A stretch of 64,000 nt of DNA from Actinoplanes derwentensis (GTDB lineage Bacteria > Actinomycetota > Actinomycetes > Mycobacteriales > Micromonosporaceae). The stretch spans positions 1,116,001-1,180,000 of the forward strand of contig NZ_LT629758.1 of the NCBI RefSeq assembly GCF_900104725.1, read 5' to 3'. Made by a program: the position numbers and the translations under genes. Shown piece after piece: positions 55,843 to 63,884 of this stretch (position 1 is the first letter of the stretch; every line of letters starts with the position of its first letter). Below the pieces are notes generated by a model. The model was not told the DNA's origin. It ran no database searches and saw only the letters and a list, made by a program, of their open reading frames with translations.

Positions 55843-56095
55843 ATGAGTGGTCCTGAGCTGGTCCTGGTGCTGCGCTATCGCACGGCGGTGACGTACGGCT
55901 TCCACGTGCTGTTGGGTGCGCTGCTGGGCCAGCATGAGACCGCGACCCGGTACGATGTGCGCTTCGGTGAGAGCGTCGAGGAGACCGCACAGCACATCAG
56001 GGAGGCCGGCGACGTCCGTACTCTCGTCCTCTGGCCGTTCTACTCGCCGGACGCCGCGGCGCTGGCCGAGGAGTTGGCGCTGTTTGTACGAACCT
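55843..56095 (+). pseudogene. N-terminal fragment of a B12-binding/radical SAM-like protein
   Basis: From ATG 55843, ~80 codons read ELVLVLRYRTAVTYGFHVLLG, then RYDVRFGESVEETAQHI and TLVLWPFYSPDAAALAEEL, like the N-terminal domain of a B12-binding radical SAM protein. Past ~56095 the sequence has lower G+C, loses this character and reads in other frames up to the next gene. Confidence 0.4.
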
Positions 56096-56358
56096 GTTTC
56101 GGTACCAGCAATCGAACTTCTCTTGGCTCCACCCCTCCGCGCACCAAGACCATTTGGCCCCACCTGTGGCCTGCTGGTTCTTCTCTTTGGTGCGCTGTTG
56201 GCCAGGAGCCGCTGGTACCGAAAGAAGTTCGCCCAGTGGGGCCAACTCTGGTCCTTCGAAACAATCACGGTTGCGCCAACGCACGCGTACAACGGGCCAG
56301 CTCAGGTTCGGGCCACAGCCGCGCCCTGCCCGTGGAGATTTGGGTCTAGAGTGGACAG

Positions 56359-57285
56359 ATGCTGGGAGTCGTAGCGGCCGCGCTGGGCGGGCCTGAGGTG
56401 TTGCAGGTGACCGAGTTACCCGATCCTGAGGCGGGGCCCGGTCAGGTGGTGGTCCGGGTTCGCGCGGTCTGCGTGCATCCGGCTGACGTCGCCTCCACCA
56501 CCGGCGAGATCCCCCGCGGGCCGGTTCCGACGCCGTTCCTGCCCGGGTGGGACATCGCCGGCGAGGTGGCCTCGGTCGGGCCCGGTGTTGCCGAGTTCGG
56601 AGTGGGTGACAGGGTCGTCGGGATGATTCCGTGGTATGCGACCCGGGGCGCACCGGGCGGCTACGCCCAGTTCGTGGCGGCCGACGCCGACTGGCTCGTG
56701 CGGTTGCCGGCCGAGCTCGACTTCGTGCCCGCGTCCACGGTGCCGCTCAACGCCCAGACCGCCCACCAGGGGCTGTTGCTGGTGTCGCTGGCCATGCTGC
56801 CGTCCGGCAGCAGCATTCTCGTCACGGGTGCGAGCGGCGGTGTCGGTGGCTTCGCCGCCCAGCTTGCTGTCCAGGCCGGCTACCGCGTCCTGGCTCAGGC
56901 GAGCGACAACGACGAGCAATGGGTGCACGGCCTCGGCGTTCACGAGGTCGTTTCCCGTACGGCTGATCTGCCCGCGGTCGGGCCGGTGTCCGCGGTGTTC
57001 GACGCGGTCCCCGTCGGCGAGGCGGCGGCCGCTGCCGTCCAAGACAGGGGGATCGTGGTCGCCACCCGGCCCACGCCGCCCCTGGTGCCGGCCCGGGGTG
57101 TGCGTCAAGAGTTGCAACTGATCCGGCACGACCGCGAGCTGTTGGCCGACCTGGTGGGCCAGGTGGCGGCGGGCCGACTGCGCACGCGCGTGGCCGCCAC
57201 GATGCCGTTGCCTCAGGCCGCGGAGGCCCACCGCCGGGTGCTGACCGGCGGCCTGCAGGGCAAGCTCGTGCTCACGGTGGACTGA
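56359..57285 (+). CDS. Quinone-oxidoreductase-like NADP-dependent enzyme (MDR family)
   Basis: 308 residues from ATG 56359. The N-terminal GroES-like domain has the family start (LGGPEVLQVTELPDPEAGPGQVVV) and the NADP loop is TGASGGVGGFAAQLA. No zinc-ligand cysteines, so it belongs to the zinc-independent quinone reductase branch. It reduces quinones or enones in the cytoplasm. Confidence 0.9.
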   Translation: MLGVVAAALGGPEVLQVTELPDPEAGPGQVVVRVRAVCVHPADVASTTGEIPRGPVPTPFLPGWDIAGEVASVGPGVAEFGVGDRVVGMIPWYATRGAPGGYAQFVAADADWLVRLPAELDFVPASTVPLNAQTAHQGLLLVSLAMLPSGSSILVTGASGGVGGFAAQLAVQAGYRVLAQASDNDEQWVHGLGVHEVVSRTADLPAVGPVSAVFDAVPVGEAAAAAVQDRGIVVATRPTPPLVPARGVRQELQLIRHDRELLADLVGQVAAGRLRTRVAATMPLPQAAEAHRRVLTGGLQGKLVLTVD

Positions 57286-57298
57286 CGGCGGAGGGCTT

Positions 57299-58174
57299 TC
57301 AGTCCAGGTACGGGTCGGCCTCGGCGCGGATCGTGAGGCCGCTCGTGGGGATGGTGTCGACCATCGTGCCGGCGCAGTTCGGGCATCGGTAACGGACCAG
57401 AGCCGCCCATTCGCCGGCGCTCTCGACCGCTCCGGCCCGGCGGGCGCCGCTGCGGTGCACCCACACTGGGTCGCCTGGCCGGCACCCCGCCACGGGTTCG
57501 GGCCCGTACGTCTCGGTGTGGTCGCCTTTCTCGGTGGCCACAACCCAGGTGATGCCGGCCTTGTCGGTCGAGTTCGCGTGTCGTTTCGCGCTGAACATCG
57601 CCTGGTCCGCACGGCGCATCAGGTCGGGAAGGTCGGACGAGCGCCCGGCCGGGACAACGCCGATCGAGGCGGTGACGGACAGGGTGTGTTCCCGCACGAG
57701 CATCGGGGGTGCGATCGCGGCGCTCAGCGAGGTGGCCACCTCGTGCCACCACGTCGGTGGGACGTCGGGGTGCGGGGCGCGGGGCAGGGCGGCGAACTCG
57801 TCACCGCCGAGCCGGGCCACCAGATGGTTGCCGAGGCAGTCGGCCATGCGCCGGGCGACCACGCGGAGGACCTCGTCACCGGCGTCGTGCCCGTACGTGT
57901 CGTTGATCGGCTTGAATCCGTTGAGGTCGAGGATCACCACGGCCGACGAGCAATCGTCGCGACGCAGCCGTTCCGGGGCGACGGTGTGGAAGAGGCGACG
58001 GTTGGCGAGTCCGGTGAGCTCGTCGTGGCCGGCCATCCATTGGAGTGACGCGCGCTCCTGCTCCAGCTGTCGGATGCGAGCCCGGAGGCGGGCGATCTCG
58101 GGCCCGTCCCGCAGCTGAGCATCATCCGGCGGCGCGCCGCTCATGTCGGCGGCTGCAGAAGCGAGGATCCGCAT
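57299..58174 (-). CDS. GGDEF diguanylate cyclase with C-terminal CPNC motif
   Basis: 291 residues from ATG 58174 (GAGAGGAC upstream). A short coiled-coil (~25-50) leads into a GGDEF domain with intact LGGDEF and the metal-site DLNGFKPIND. A tail of ~100 residues contains YRCPNC, one half of a possible zinc site. No membrane span. It makes cyclic-di-GMP, possibly on an unknown cytoplasmic signal. Confidence 0.88.
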   Translation of the reverse strand: MRILASAAADMSGAPPDDAQLRDGPEIARLRARIRQLEQERASLQWMAGHDELTGLANRRLFHTVAPERLRRDDCSSAVVILDLNGFKPINDTYGHDAGDEVLRVVARRMADCLGNHLVARLGGDEFAALPRAPHPDVPPTWWHEVATSLSAAIAPPMLVREHTLSVTASIGVVPAGRSSDLPDLMRRADQAMFSAKRHANSTDKAGITWVVATEKGDHTETYGPEPVAGCRPGDPVWVHRSGARRAGAVESAGEWAALVRYRCPNCAGTMVDTIPTSGLTIRAEADPYLD

Positions 58175-58351
58175 CGGCCGTCCTCTCCCAACTGCGGCGG
58201 ACCTGTTGGAGTTGTCGAGTGGACGGTGGGTGAACGCCCGGCTCCACTCCGGAATCATGTCAGCCGATCGAGGCTCGTGCAAGATTTCACGAGGACAGTA
58301 TTCACGACGACTAGATGCATCCACAGCGAATTTCGGCTACTCTGAGTGTCG

Positions 58352-58426
58352 CCACTTTCGTGGTGAAAGATTCGTGCGTACGCCTCGATACTGATTCTGC
58401 ACGTCAGGCCGACGCCACTTAGGTGG
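58352..58426. promoter_or_regulatory. Two similar palindromes in a divergent promoter region
   Basis: CCACTTTCGTGG at 58352-58363 and CCACTTAGGTGG at 58415-58426 share the form CCACTT..GTGG, 63 bp apart (six helical turns). GCACGTCAG also occurs twice near the second. The region separates the GGDEF gene (58174, minus) from the DUF397 gene (58471, plus); 58175-58470 holds no gene. Confidence 0.45.
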
Positions 58427-58470
58427 CACGTCAGTTACGCACAGCAAGCAGCCCCCGGGGAGGGTCGCCG

Positions 58471-58677
58471 ATGAGTAGCGAAACCAGCTGGATCATTTCC
58501 AGCAGGTCGACAGGCAACGGCGGCAGCTGCGTCGAGGCACGCCGCCAAGGTGGCCTGATCGAGGTCCGGAACAGCAACGCCCGCGAGGCCGGCACCGTGG
58601 TGTTCACGACCGAGGAGTGGGACTCGTTCCTGTTCGGCGCCAAGCGCGGCGAATTCGACCGGCTGCTGTCCGACTGA
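58471..58677 (+). CDS. DUF397 protein
   Basis: 68 residues from ATG 58471 with GGGGAGGG upstream. The pattern W..SSRS..NGGSCVEA......I.VRNS, then VVFTTEEWDSFLFGAKRGEFD is diagnostic of DUF397. These small proteins pair with XRE regulators and affect their activity. The partner is the convergent XRE gene, whose stop codon is adjacent. Confidence 0.92.
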   Translation: MSSETSWIISSRSTGNGGSCVEARRQGGLIEVRNSNAREAGTVVFTTEEWDSFLFGAKRGEFDRLLSD

Positions 58678-59505
58678 TCAGGTCGGCCGGAAGTCGCCGA
58701 CGGGTACGGAATCCCTGCTGATCAGGGTGAAGATCCGCCGGTACTCGTCCACCTCTACCTGTTCCTCCAGGTAGAGCGCCCCGACGTGGGACTCGAGGTA
58801 GACCACGTCCGGATCGTCCGGGTCGTCGAACTCGAGTATCCGGAAGGCGCCGGCCATCGCCGCGTGCGCCCCGACCGAGAATGGCAGCACCCGGATGTCG
58901 ATGGCGTCCTCTCCGGACAGCCGCCGCAGATGTTCGATCTGATCCTTCATCACCTGGTCGCCGCCGACCGGCCGGGTCACCGCACCCTCGCCGAGCACTG
59001 TCACGAGGCGGACCGGCGGGGTGCGGGTGAAGAGCGTCTTCTGCCGCTGCATGCGCAGATTGATATGGCGCTCGGCGAGTTGCGTGTCAACCGGCTGTTC
59101 GGCGCCGAAGACCGCCCGCGCGTATTCCACGGTCTGCAGCTCGCCCGGGACGATCTCGCCGTCGTACCCGAACATTCGCGACGCCGACGCCTCGAGCCCG
59201 ACGTACAGCTTGAACCACTCGGGGATTACCGGGCTGGCGTCCCACCACTCTTGCTGCGACGTGCCCAGCGCGAGGTCGGCCAGCGCGTCGGTGATGCTCT
59301 GGTCGGCGCCGTAGAGCCAGCACAGCGCGCGGACGTTGGCCCCGGTGACCGGAACCTTGCCCGTCTCTATGCGGTGCAGTGTCGGCTCCGAGATGCCCAG
59401 GCGCGCGTCCACCACGTCGCGCCGGCTCATGCCGGACGCCATGCGCAGCCGGGTCAACCGCCGCCCCAACGCTCGTCGCACGACACGTTGGCCCGTGACC
59501 GGCAC
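58678..59505 (-). CDS. XRE-family regulator with DUF5753 domain
   Basis: 275 residues. The N-terminal helix-turn-helix is in RRDVVDARLGISEPTLHRIETGK. The C-terminal DUF5753 region shows WFKLYVGLEASASRMFGYDGEIVPGELQT. It pairs with the DUF397 gene, a common actinomycete module tied to development and antibiotic control. The two genes converge with no gap, an unusual arrangement since they are usually co-directional. Confidence 0.9.
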   Translation of the reverse strand: MPVTGQRVVRRALGRRLTRLRMASGMSRRDVVDARLGISEPTLHRIETGKVPVTGANVRALCWLYGADQSITDALADLALGTSQQEWWDASPVIPEWFKLYVGLEASASRMFGYDGEIVPGELQTVEYARAVFGAEQPVDTQLAERHINLRMQRQKTLFTRTPPVRLVTVLGEGAVTRPVGGDQVMKDQIEHLRRLSGEDAIDIRVLPFSVGAHAAMAGAFRILEFDDPDDPDVVYLESHVGALYLEEQVEVDEYRRIFTLISRDSVPVGDFRPT

Positions 59506-59562
59506 GCCTTACCTCCGCTTAGCCAACCTGTGTGGACGGTGATCCAGACCACCCTACCCGCG

Positions 59563-59757
59563 ATGCTGCCTTGTCAACAGCCAACTCGTCGGCTGAGCAG
59601 TCACCAGGTCGTCGGCCCGACCGGCCGAAGCAACGTCGACGATCTCCTCGACCAACTCGTCCGGCTCCTCGTCTGCAACGAAGTGCCCGAGGAGGCCATC
59701 GCAGCCGACCTCGTCAGCCTCGGCTGCGAGCTGCTGGGCGCGGCATCGACGGGATGA
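59563..59757 (+). CDS. Small acidic protein
   Basis: 64 codons from ATG 59563; the C-terminal part SNVDDLLDQLVRLLVCNEVPEEAIAADLVSLG is helical and looks coding. No ribosome site is clear. A further short frame (59754-59840) follows in another frame. Function unknown. Confidence 0.3.
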   Translation: MLPCQQPTRRLSSHQVVGPTGRSNVDDLLDQLVRLLVCNEVPEEAIAADLVSLGCELLGAASTG

Positions 59758-59873
59758 ACCTCGTCATGCTTGCCGCCGTGCACGCGCGTAAGGCGGACGA
59801 GGACGTTCCCGACCTGCTGGAGCCGCTTTGGGTGACGTGAGAGCCCTCTGACGACTACCAGGGGCCATGGGTC

Positions 59874-60019
59874 GCCATGAGCGGTCATTCAGTGCGTATT
59901 GGCTGGTGTTCGTGCTGCTGTGCGATGACGGCTGGCGGCGAATTCAGGGACGGGGATGAAAACGGTGGACGAGCACGGGGTTATGGCGTCGCCGGGGTGA
60001 ACGCGATGTGGTCCGCGGT
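59874..60019 (+). repeat. Duplicated segment, copy B
   Basis: Second copy of the segment at 50300-50440, with small insertions that disrupt the reading frames intact in copy A. After GATGTGGTCCGCGGT the two copies diverge completely. Confidence 0.9.
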
Positions 60020-60205
60020 GGGAGCCTGCGGGAGGCTCATGAAGCCAATCTGAGCCGGCAGTTCGTCGCGCCGTTTCAGGCCGCATATCGGCAGGTCACT
60101 GCCAACGGCGTGGAGCAGTTGATCGCTGACAGTCCGCTTGCCGAGGCCCAGTGGACGATGCAGGATCCGTTCGGGTTCGCCTGCCGGTTCGGGTTGGTGA
60201 GCTGA
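60008..60205 (+). CDS. Small protein, possibly 5'-truncated
   Basis: 65 codons ending in a TGA that overlaps the next ATG. The part HEANLSRQFVAPFQAAYRQ and LAEAQWTMQDPFGFACRFG looks coding. It begins right where the duplicated segment ends, so the original 5' part has probably been replaced. Confidence 0.4.
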   Translation: MVRGGSLREAHEANLSRQFVAPFQAAYRQVTANGVEQLIADSPLAEAQWTMQDPFGFACRFGLVS

Positions 60206-60690
60206 TGACACTTCAGGTCGCGCTGGAAGCGCTGCACCACGATGCCGACTCGTGGGAGCGGGTCGCGGCGGTGACCCGGCAGGCCGCTCAAGCGGCGAGC
60301 CAGTTGACTCTGAGCGCGCACGAACTGTCGTGGGCGGCGCTGCCGACGGGACTACTGGACACGTACGCCGAGCTGCAACGCAAGGCTGTAACCCTGGTGG
60401 AGGAGGCAAGTGAGATCTACAGCGGACTCAGCTTGAGACTGGACAAGGTCGCGGCGCTGGTCTCGCTGGTCGTGGGCCTGATCGGTGCCATCGGTTCCAG
60501 CGCCACGGTCTTCGGCCTGCCGGCGGCACCGTTCATCGCCGCCGGGGCCGCGGTGACCGCCTCGGTGACGTTGATCGTCGGATGCGAAACCCTCAAACAT
60601 GCCTGTACGTCAGCGAACAGCACGCTTCGGCAGAAGTTCGACGACACCGGTTCCTTTCGAGGGCGCTGGCCGCCGGCGGGTACGGCATGA
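60205..60690 (+). CDS. WXG/ESX-like helical protein with two membrane helices
   Basis: 161 residues from ATG 60205. The first ~90 residues are a helical hairpin of the WXG100/ESX type (LEALHHDADSWERVA, then LSWAALPTGLLDTYAELQ), followed by hydrophobic helices at ~93-112 and ~115-132. It overlaps the genes on both sides by a few bases. It may be an ESX (type VII) substrate or a component linked to one. Confidence 0.65.
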   Translation: MTLQVALEALHHDADSWERVAAVTRQAAQAASQLTLSAHELSWAALPTGLLDTYAELQRKAVTLVEEASEIYSGLSLRLDKVAALVSLVVGLIGAIGSSATVFGLPAAPFIAAGAAVTASVTLIVGCETLKHACTSANSTLRQKFDDTGSFRGRWPPAGTA

Positions 60691-61208
60691 CCGCGGCACG
60701 TGCCCGGCACGGCGGGAACGCGCTGCTCGCGGTTCTGATCGGTGTTGCGGCGCTGGCCGACGGCCTGGTCGCCGGCCTGGGGGCGATGGCGTGGTCGGAT
60801 CACCATGCCGGGGGATTCACCACCGAGGAGGCTCTGCCGTTCGCCGTGGCCGGGATGTCCGCTGCGGTCGGCGTCGTTCTCGCGGTGCTTGCGATGATCG
60901 CGCTGCTACGTGGCCGTGCCGGACGTGGTCTTGCCCGTGCCGCGGTCAACCTGACCTGGCTCCGTCTGGGGTCCGTGATCATCGCGTTGGCCGCTGTCGC
61001 GCTCACGGCTGGCGTCACGTCAGTGTTTCCCCTGGTAGGTATGGCGCTAGGGCTGAAACCTTCGGGCGCAGCCGTCCGCGGCCGGCGCGGCAATCGTGCA
61101 GAATGCCCGGGTGATCATCGATGTGCGCGCCGGGAAAGAAGGCGATCTACCGGCCTTGCTGGAGATCTACAACCATCACATCCGAACCGGCTACGCCACC
61201 TTCGATGA
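60687..61208 (+). CDS. Four-helix membrane protein
   Basis: 173 codons from ATG 60687, overlapping the previous stop. Four hydrophobic helices are at ~12-32, 45-66, 80-100 and 105-125. The tail beyond ~61060 is arginine-rich and overlaps the GNAT gene; in another frame a stop at 61112-61114 overlaps the GNAT GTG, so the true end may be there. Function unknown. Confidence 0.55.
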   Translation: MTAARARHGGNALLAVLIGVAALADGLVAGLGAMAWSDHHAGGFTTEEALPFAVAGMSAAVGVVLAVLAMIALLRGRAGRGLARAAVNLTWLRLGSVIIALAAVALTAGVTSVFPLVGMALGLKPSGAAVRGRRGNRAECPGDHRCARRERRRSTGLAGDLQPSHPNRLRHLR

Positions 61209-61614
61209 AGTTGAGGTGAGCCTCGACGACCGGCGGGCCTGGTGGGCGACGTATGCGCCGGTCGGCTCGCATCGGCTCATCGTGGCTGCCGAAGACGGAC
61301 GGGTAGTCGGGTATGCCACGAGCAGCCCGTACAGGGCGCATCCTGCGTTCCAGCGCACCGTGGAAACCAGCGTCTACCTCGCTCCCGATGCGATGGGCCA
61401 AGGGATCGGCGGCCGGCTTTACGACATGCTGCTGGCCGAGCTGGGCGACACTGAGGCTCACCATGTCGTGGCTGCTGTGGCGCTGCCCAATGACGCGTCC
61501 GTGGCACTGCATCTCTCGCGGCAGTTCACTGTTGTAGGCACCTTCACCGGCTATGCGATCAAGCGCGGTAGGCGCATCAGTTCCACCTGGTTTGAGCGCC
61601 CGGTGCGCATGTAG
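61111..61614 (+). CDS. GNAT acetyltransferase, phosphinothricin-type
   Basis: 167 residues from GTG 61111 (a GTG at 61096 is also in frame). The pattern IYNHHIRTGYATFDE, VVGYATSSPYR, VYLAPDAMGQGIGGRLYDMLL and the acetyl-CoA loop GQGIGG match the PAT/YwnH group. It acetylates an amine such as an amino-acid analogue, often giving resistance. Confidence 0.9.
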   Translation: MIIDVRAGKEGDLPALLEIYNHHIRTGYATFDEVEVSLDDRRAWWATYAPVGSHRLIVAAEDGRVVGYATSSPYRAHPAFQRTVETSVYLAPDAMGQGIGGRLYDMLLAELGDTEAHHVVAAVALPNDASVALHLSRQFTVVGTFTGYAIKRGRRISSTWFERPVRM

Positions 61615-61675
61615 GACGAATGCCCGGCGAGAACCTCTGGCACGCGACGGCCACCTTCGGCGAGATGATCGCCAG

Positions 61676-61762
61676 ACTTTTGTACGGTGAACGCGCGTTC
61701 CGTCGTATGCCACGTGGTTGACGGATCGTGCCGCGACCGCCGGGCGTGAGTGGTGGGTCGCC
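61676..61762 (+). repeat. Dispersed intergenic repeat, copy 3
   Basis: Shares TTTTGTACG(G)(T)GAACGC and the strong block CGCGACCGCCGGGCGTGAGTGGTGGG with copies at 38621 and 43371. The C-to-T changes in GTGG keep pairing with CCGCC through G-U pairs. It lies 62 bp after the GNAT stop, in a convergent gap. Confidence 0.7.
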
Positions 61763-61784
61763 GGCCCGCCGTCGATGCGGACCG

Positions 61785-62795
61785 TCAGGGCTGGCGGTGG
61801 GTGTGGTTCAGGTGGCGCAAGGTCAGGGCGAGGCGGGCCCGGAGCAGGCCGTGCGGGGTGTGCAGGGTCCAGCCGAGTAGGTGCTCGGCCTGGGTGACTC
61901 GGTCCTGCAAAGTGGAGTGGTGCAGGCGCAGGTGGGTGGCGGCGGCGCGCAAGCTGTTCGTGGTGGTGACGGCGTGCAAGGTGGCCGGCAGCCATGGGGC
62001 GGTGGTTGCGGCCTGGTTCAGGGTGCGCACGTCGGGCACCTCGCCGGGATCGGGCACTGACGCCAGCACCGCTAGGGAACCCAGCTCGTCATGTCGTACC
62101 AGCGGCTCTCCGGGGTCGTCGTCGGTGCCGGCGGCGGTGAACCGGACCGCGATGCGGGCCGCCAGATGAGAGGCGGGCAGTTCCAGGATCGGGACGGTGG
62201 GGCCGATGCCGGCCCGGCCGGGTGGCGGGTTCGTGGACGCGGCCAGCAAGGTGACCTCCCCGGTGGGTCTGACCAGCGCGTACGCGGAACCCTCCAGCCC
62301 CAGCCGACGGGCGGCCCGCAGCCGGGACTCGGGGGCGGCATCCGGGTCGACCAGGAGTTCGGTCATGGCCGGGTCGTCGGGGGCGGGGGCCCGGCCGCGA
62401 GTTCGGTCGAGCACGGTCCGGGCGGCTCCGGCGGCCCGTTCGAGGACCATGGCGTCGACGGGCCCGGGGTCGCCGGTGCGTTCCAGCCAGAGCACAGCGG
62501 TACCAAGATCGAGGTGTGGCCAATCCGCGGCGGCCGGAGCCGGCGTGGATGGTGCCTGCGTGGACGATGCCGGGGTGGCCGGCGGAGTGGCGACGCCGTC
62601 CGGCAGCATCCGGATGTGGACGCGCCGGGAGGTGTCGTCGAGACGGGCGGGGCAGCCGGCCAGGACCGCCGCGCCGCGGACGATGCTCTGCAAGCCGGCG
62701 CCCGCTTCGACGAGACCGTCGAAATAGGCGATGACCTGCACGGCGGCGCTGGCGTCGGCGTCGAGCGCGGCCAACCGTACGGCCAAGTCCCTCAT
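61785..62795 (-). CDS. PucR/CdaR-type helix-turn-helix regulator
   Basis: 336 residues. The C-terminal HTH_30 domain reads TTNSLRAAATHLRLHHSTLQDRV, then AEHLLGW, as in PucR proteins. The N-terminal part is helical and a Pro/Ala linker at ~75-90 is repetitive. Such regulators respond to small metabolites. It is probably transcribed after the esterase gene 9 bp away. Confidence 0.85.
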   Translation of the reverse strand: MRDLAVRLAALDADASAAVQVIAYFDGLVEAGAGLQSIVRGAAVLAGCPARLDDTSRRVHIRMLPDGVATPPATPASSTQAPSTPAPAAADWPHLDLGTAVLWLERTGDPGPVDAMVLERAAGAARTVLDRTRGRAPAPDDPAMTELLVDPDAAPESRLRAARRLGLEGSAYALVRPTGEVTLLAASTNPPPGRAGIGPTVPILELPASHLAARIAVRFTAAGTDDDPGEPLVRHDELGSLAVLASVPDPGEVPDVRTLNQAATTAPWLPATLHAVTTTNSLRAAATHLRLHHSTLQDRVTQAEHLLGWTLHTPHGLLRARLALTLRHLNHTHRQP

Positions 62796-62804
62796 GGTTT
62801 GAAT

Positions 62805-63767
62805 CTACGAGTTGAGGAGCCGGTCGAGCCAGCGGACCCGGGCCTGCCGGGCGTCCTGGGAGAGCGCGGCGCTCGGCACCATGGCGTCGAAACCGTGGAA
62901 CGCGCCGGGCCAGACGTGCAGTTCGGCGCGCCCGCCGGCCTGCCAGATCCGGGTGGCGTAGGCGACGTCCTCGTCCCGGAAGGTCTCCGCACTGCCGACG
63001 TCGATGAACGCGGGCGGCAACCCGGACAGGTCGGTGGCCCGGGCCGGTGCGGCGTAGGGGGAGACGTCCGGTCCGCCGGCGGCCTCGCCGAGCAGCGCAC
63101 TCCAGCCGGTGCGGTTGGAACCCCGATCCCAGATTCCCAACCCGGCCATCTGTACGGATGACGCCGTGTCGTTCCGGTCGTCCAGCATCGGGTAGATCAG
63201 CAACTGTCCGAGCAGGTCCGGGCCGTCGAGGTCGCGGGCCATCAGCGCGAGCGCGGCGGCCAGTCCACCGCCGGCGCTGCCGCCCACGACGATCAGCCGC
63301 CCCGGGTCGACGCTCAGGGCGGCGGCGTTCTTAGCGGTCCACAGCAGACCCGCGTAGCAGTCGTTCACCGGTCCGGGGTGCGGTGTCTCGGGGGCGAGCC
63401 GGTACTCCACCGACACCACTACCAGCCCGAAGTGTTCGGCCAGGTCCAGCATCTCGGTGATCCCGGTCCGGTTGTCACCGATGATCATTCCGCCGCCGTG
63501 GATGTGGTATAGGCAGCCCAGGGTGCCGGTCGCCGCAGTGGGCCGGCAGATCAGCAGCGTGACGTCGGGGTCGCCGTCGAGTCCGGGGACGGCGCGTTCC
63601 TCGACGGTGAACTGGCCGTCGCGCCGCAGTTCGTCGTCGGTGACCGGGGCGAGGGTGGCACCCTGCCGCATCGGCTGGATCATCTCCGGCGTGATGGACG
63701 GGGGAAGCTGTGCGCTGATGACGCTGAGCGCGGCGGCGAGTTCGGGGTCGAACGGAACGGTCGTCAC
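62805..63767 (-). CDS. Alpha/beta hydrolase, hormone-sensitive-lipase type esterase
   Basis: 320 residues. The oxyanion motif HGGG is at 90-93, the nucleophile Ser164 in GGSAGGG, with the acid in PPAFIDVGSAETFRDED and the histidine in GAFHGFD. It cleaves short-chain esters in the cytoplasm. It precedes the PucR gene in one likely transcript. Confidence 0.92.
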   Translation of the reverse strand: MTTVPFDPELAAALSVISAQLPPSITPEMIQPMRQGATLAPVTDDELRRDGQFTVEERAVPGLDGDPDVTLLICRPTAATGTLGCLYHIHGGGMIIGDNRTGITEMLDLAEHFGLVVVSVEYRLAPETPHPGPVNDCYAGLLWTAKNAAALSVDPGRLIVVGGSAGGGLAAALALMARDLDGPDLLGQLLIYPMLDDRNDTASSVQMAGLGIWDRGSNRTGWSALLGEAAGGPDVSPYAAPARATDLSGLPPAFIDVGSAETFRDEDVAYATRIWQAGGRAELHVWPGAFHGFDAMVPSAALSQDARQARVRWLDRLLNS

Positions 63768-63884
63768 GGCGGCCTCCTGCGGTTAATTCCGGGTCACCAC
63801 CATGTGACCGGTGTCATCAGCATGCGGTGTGCCGCGCCGCCGATCGAGCGCCATCCGGCGGAATCGACCCGCCATCCGGCGGGT

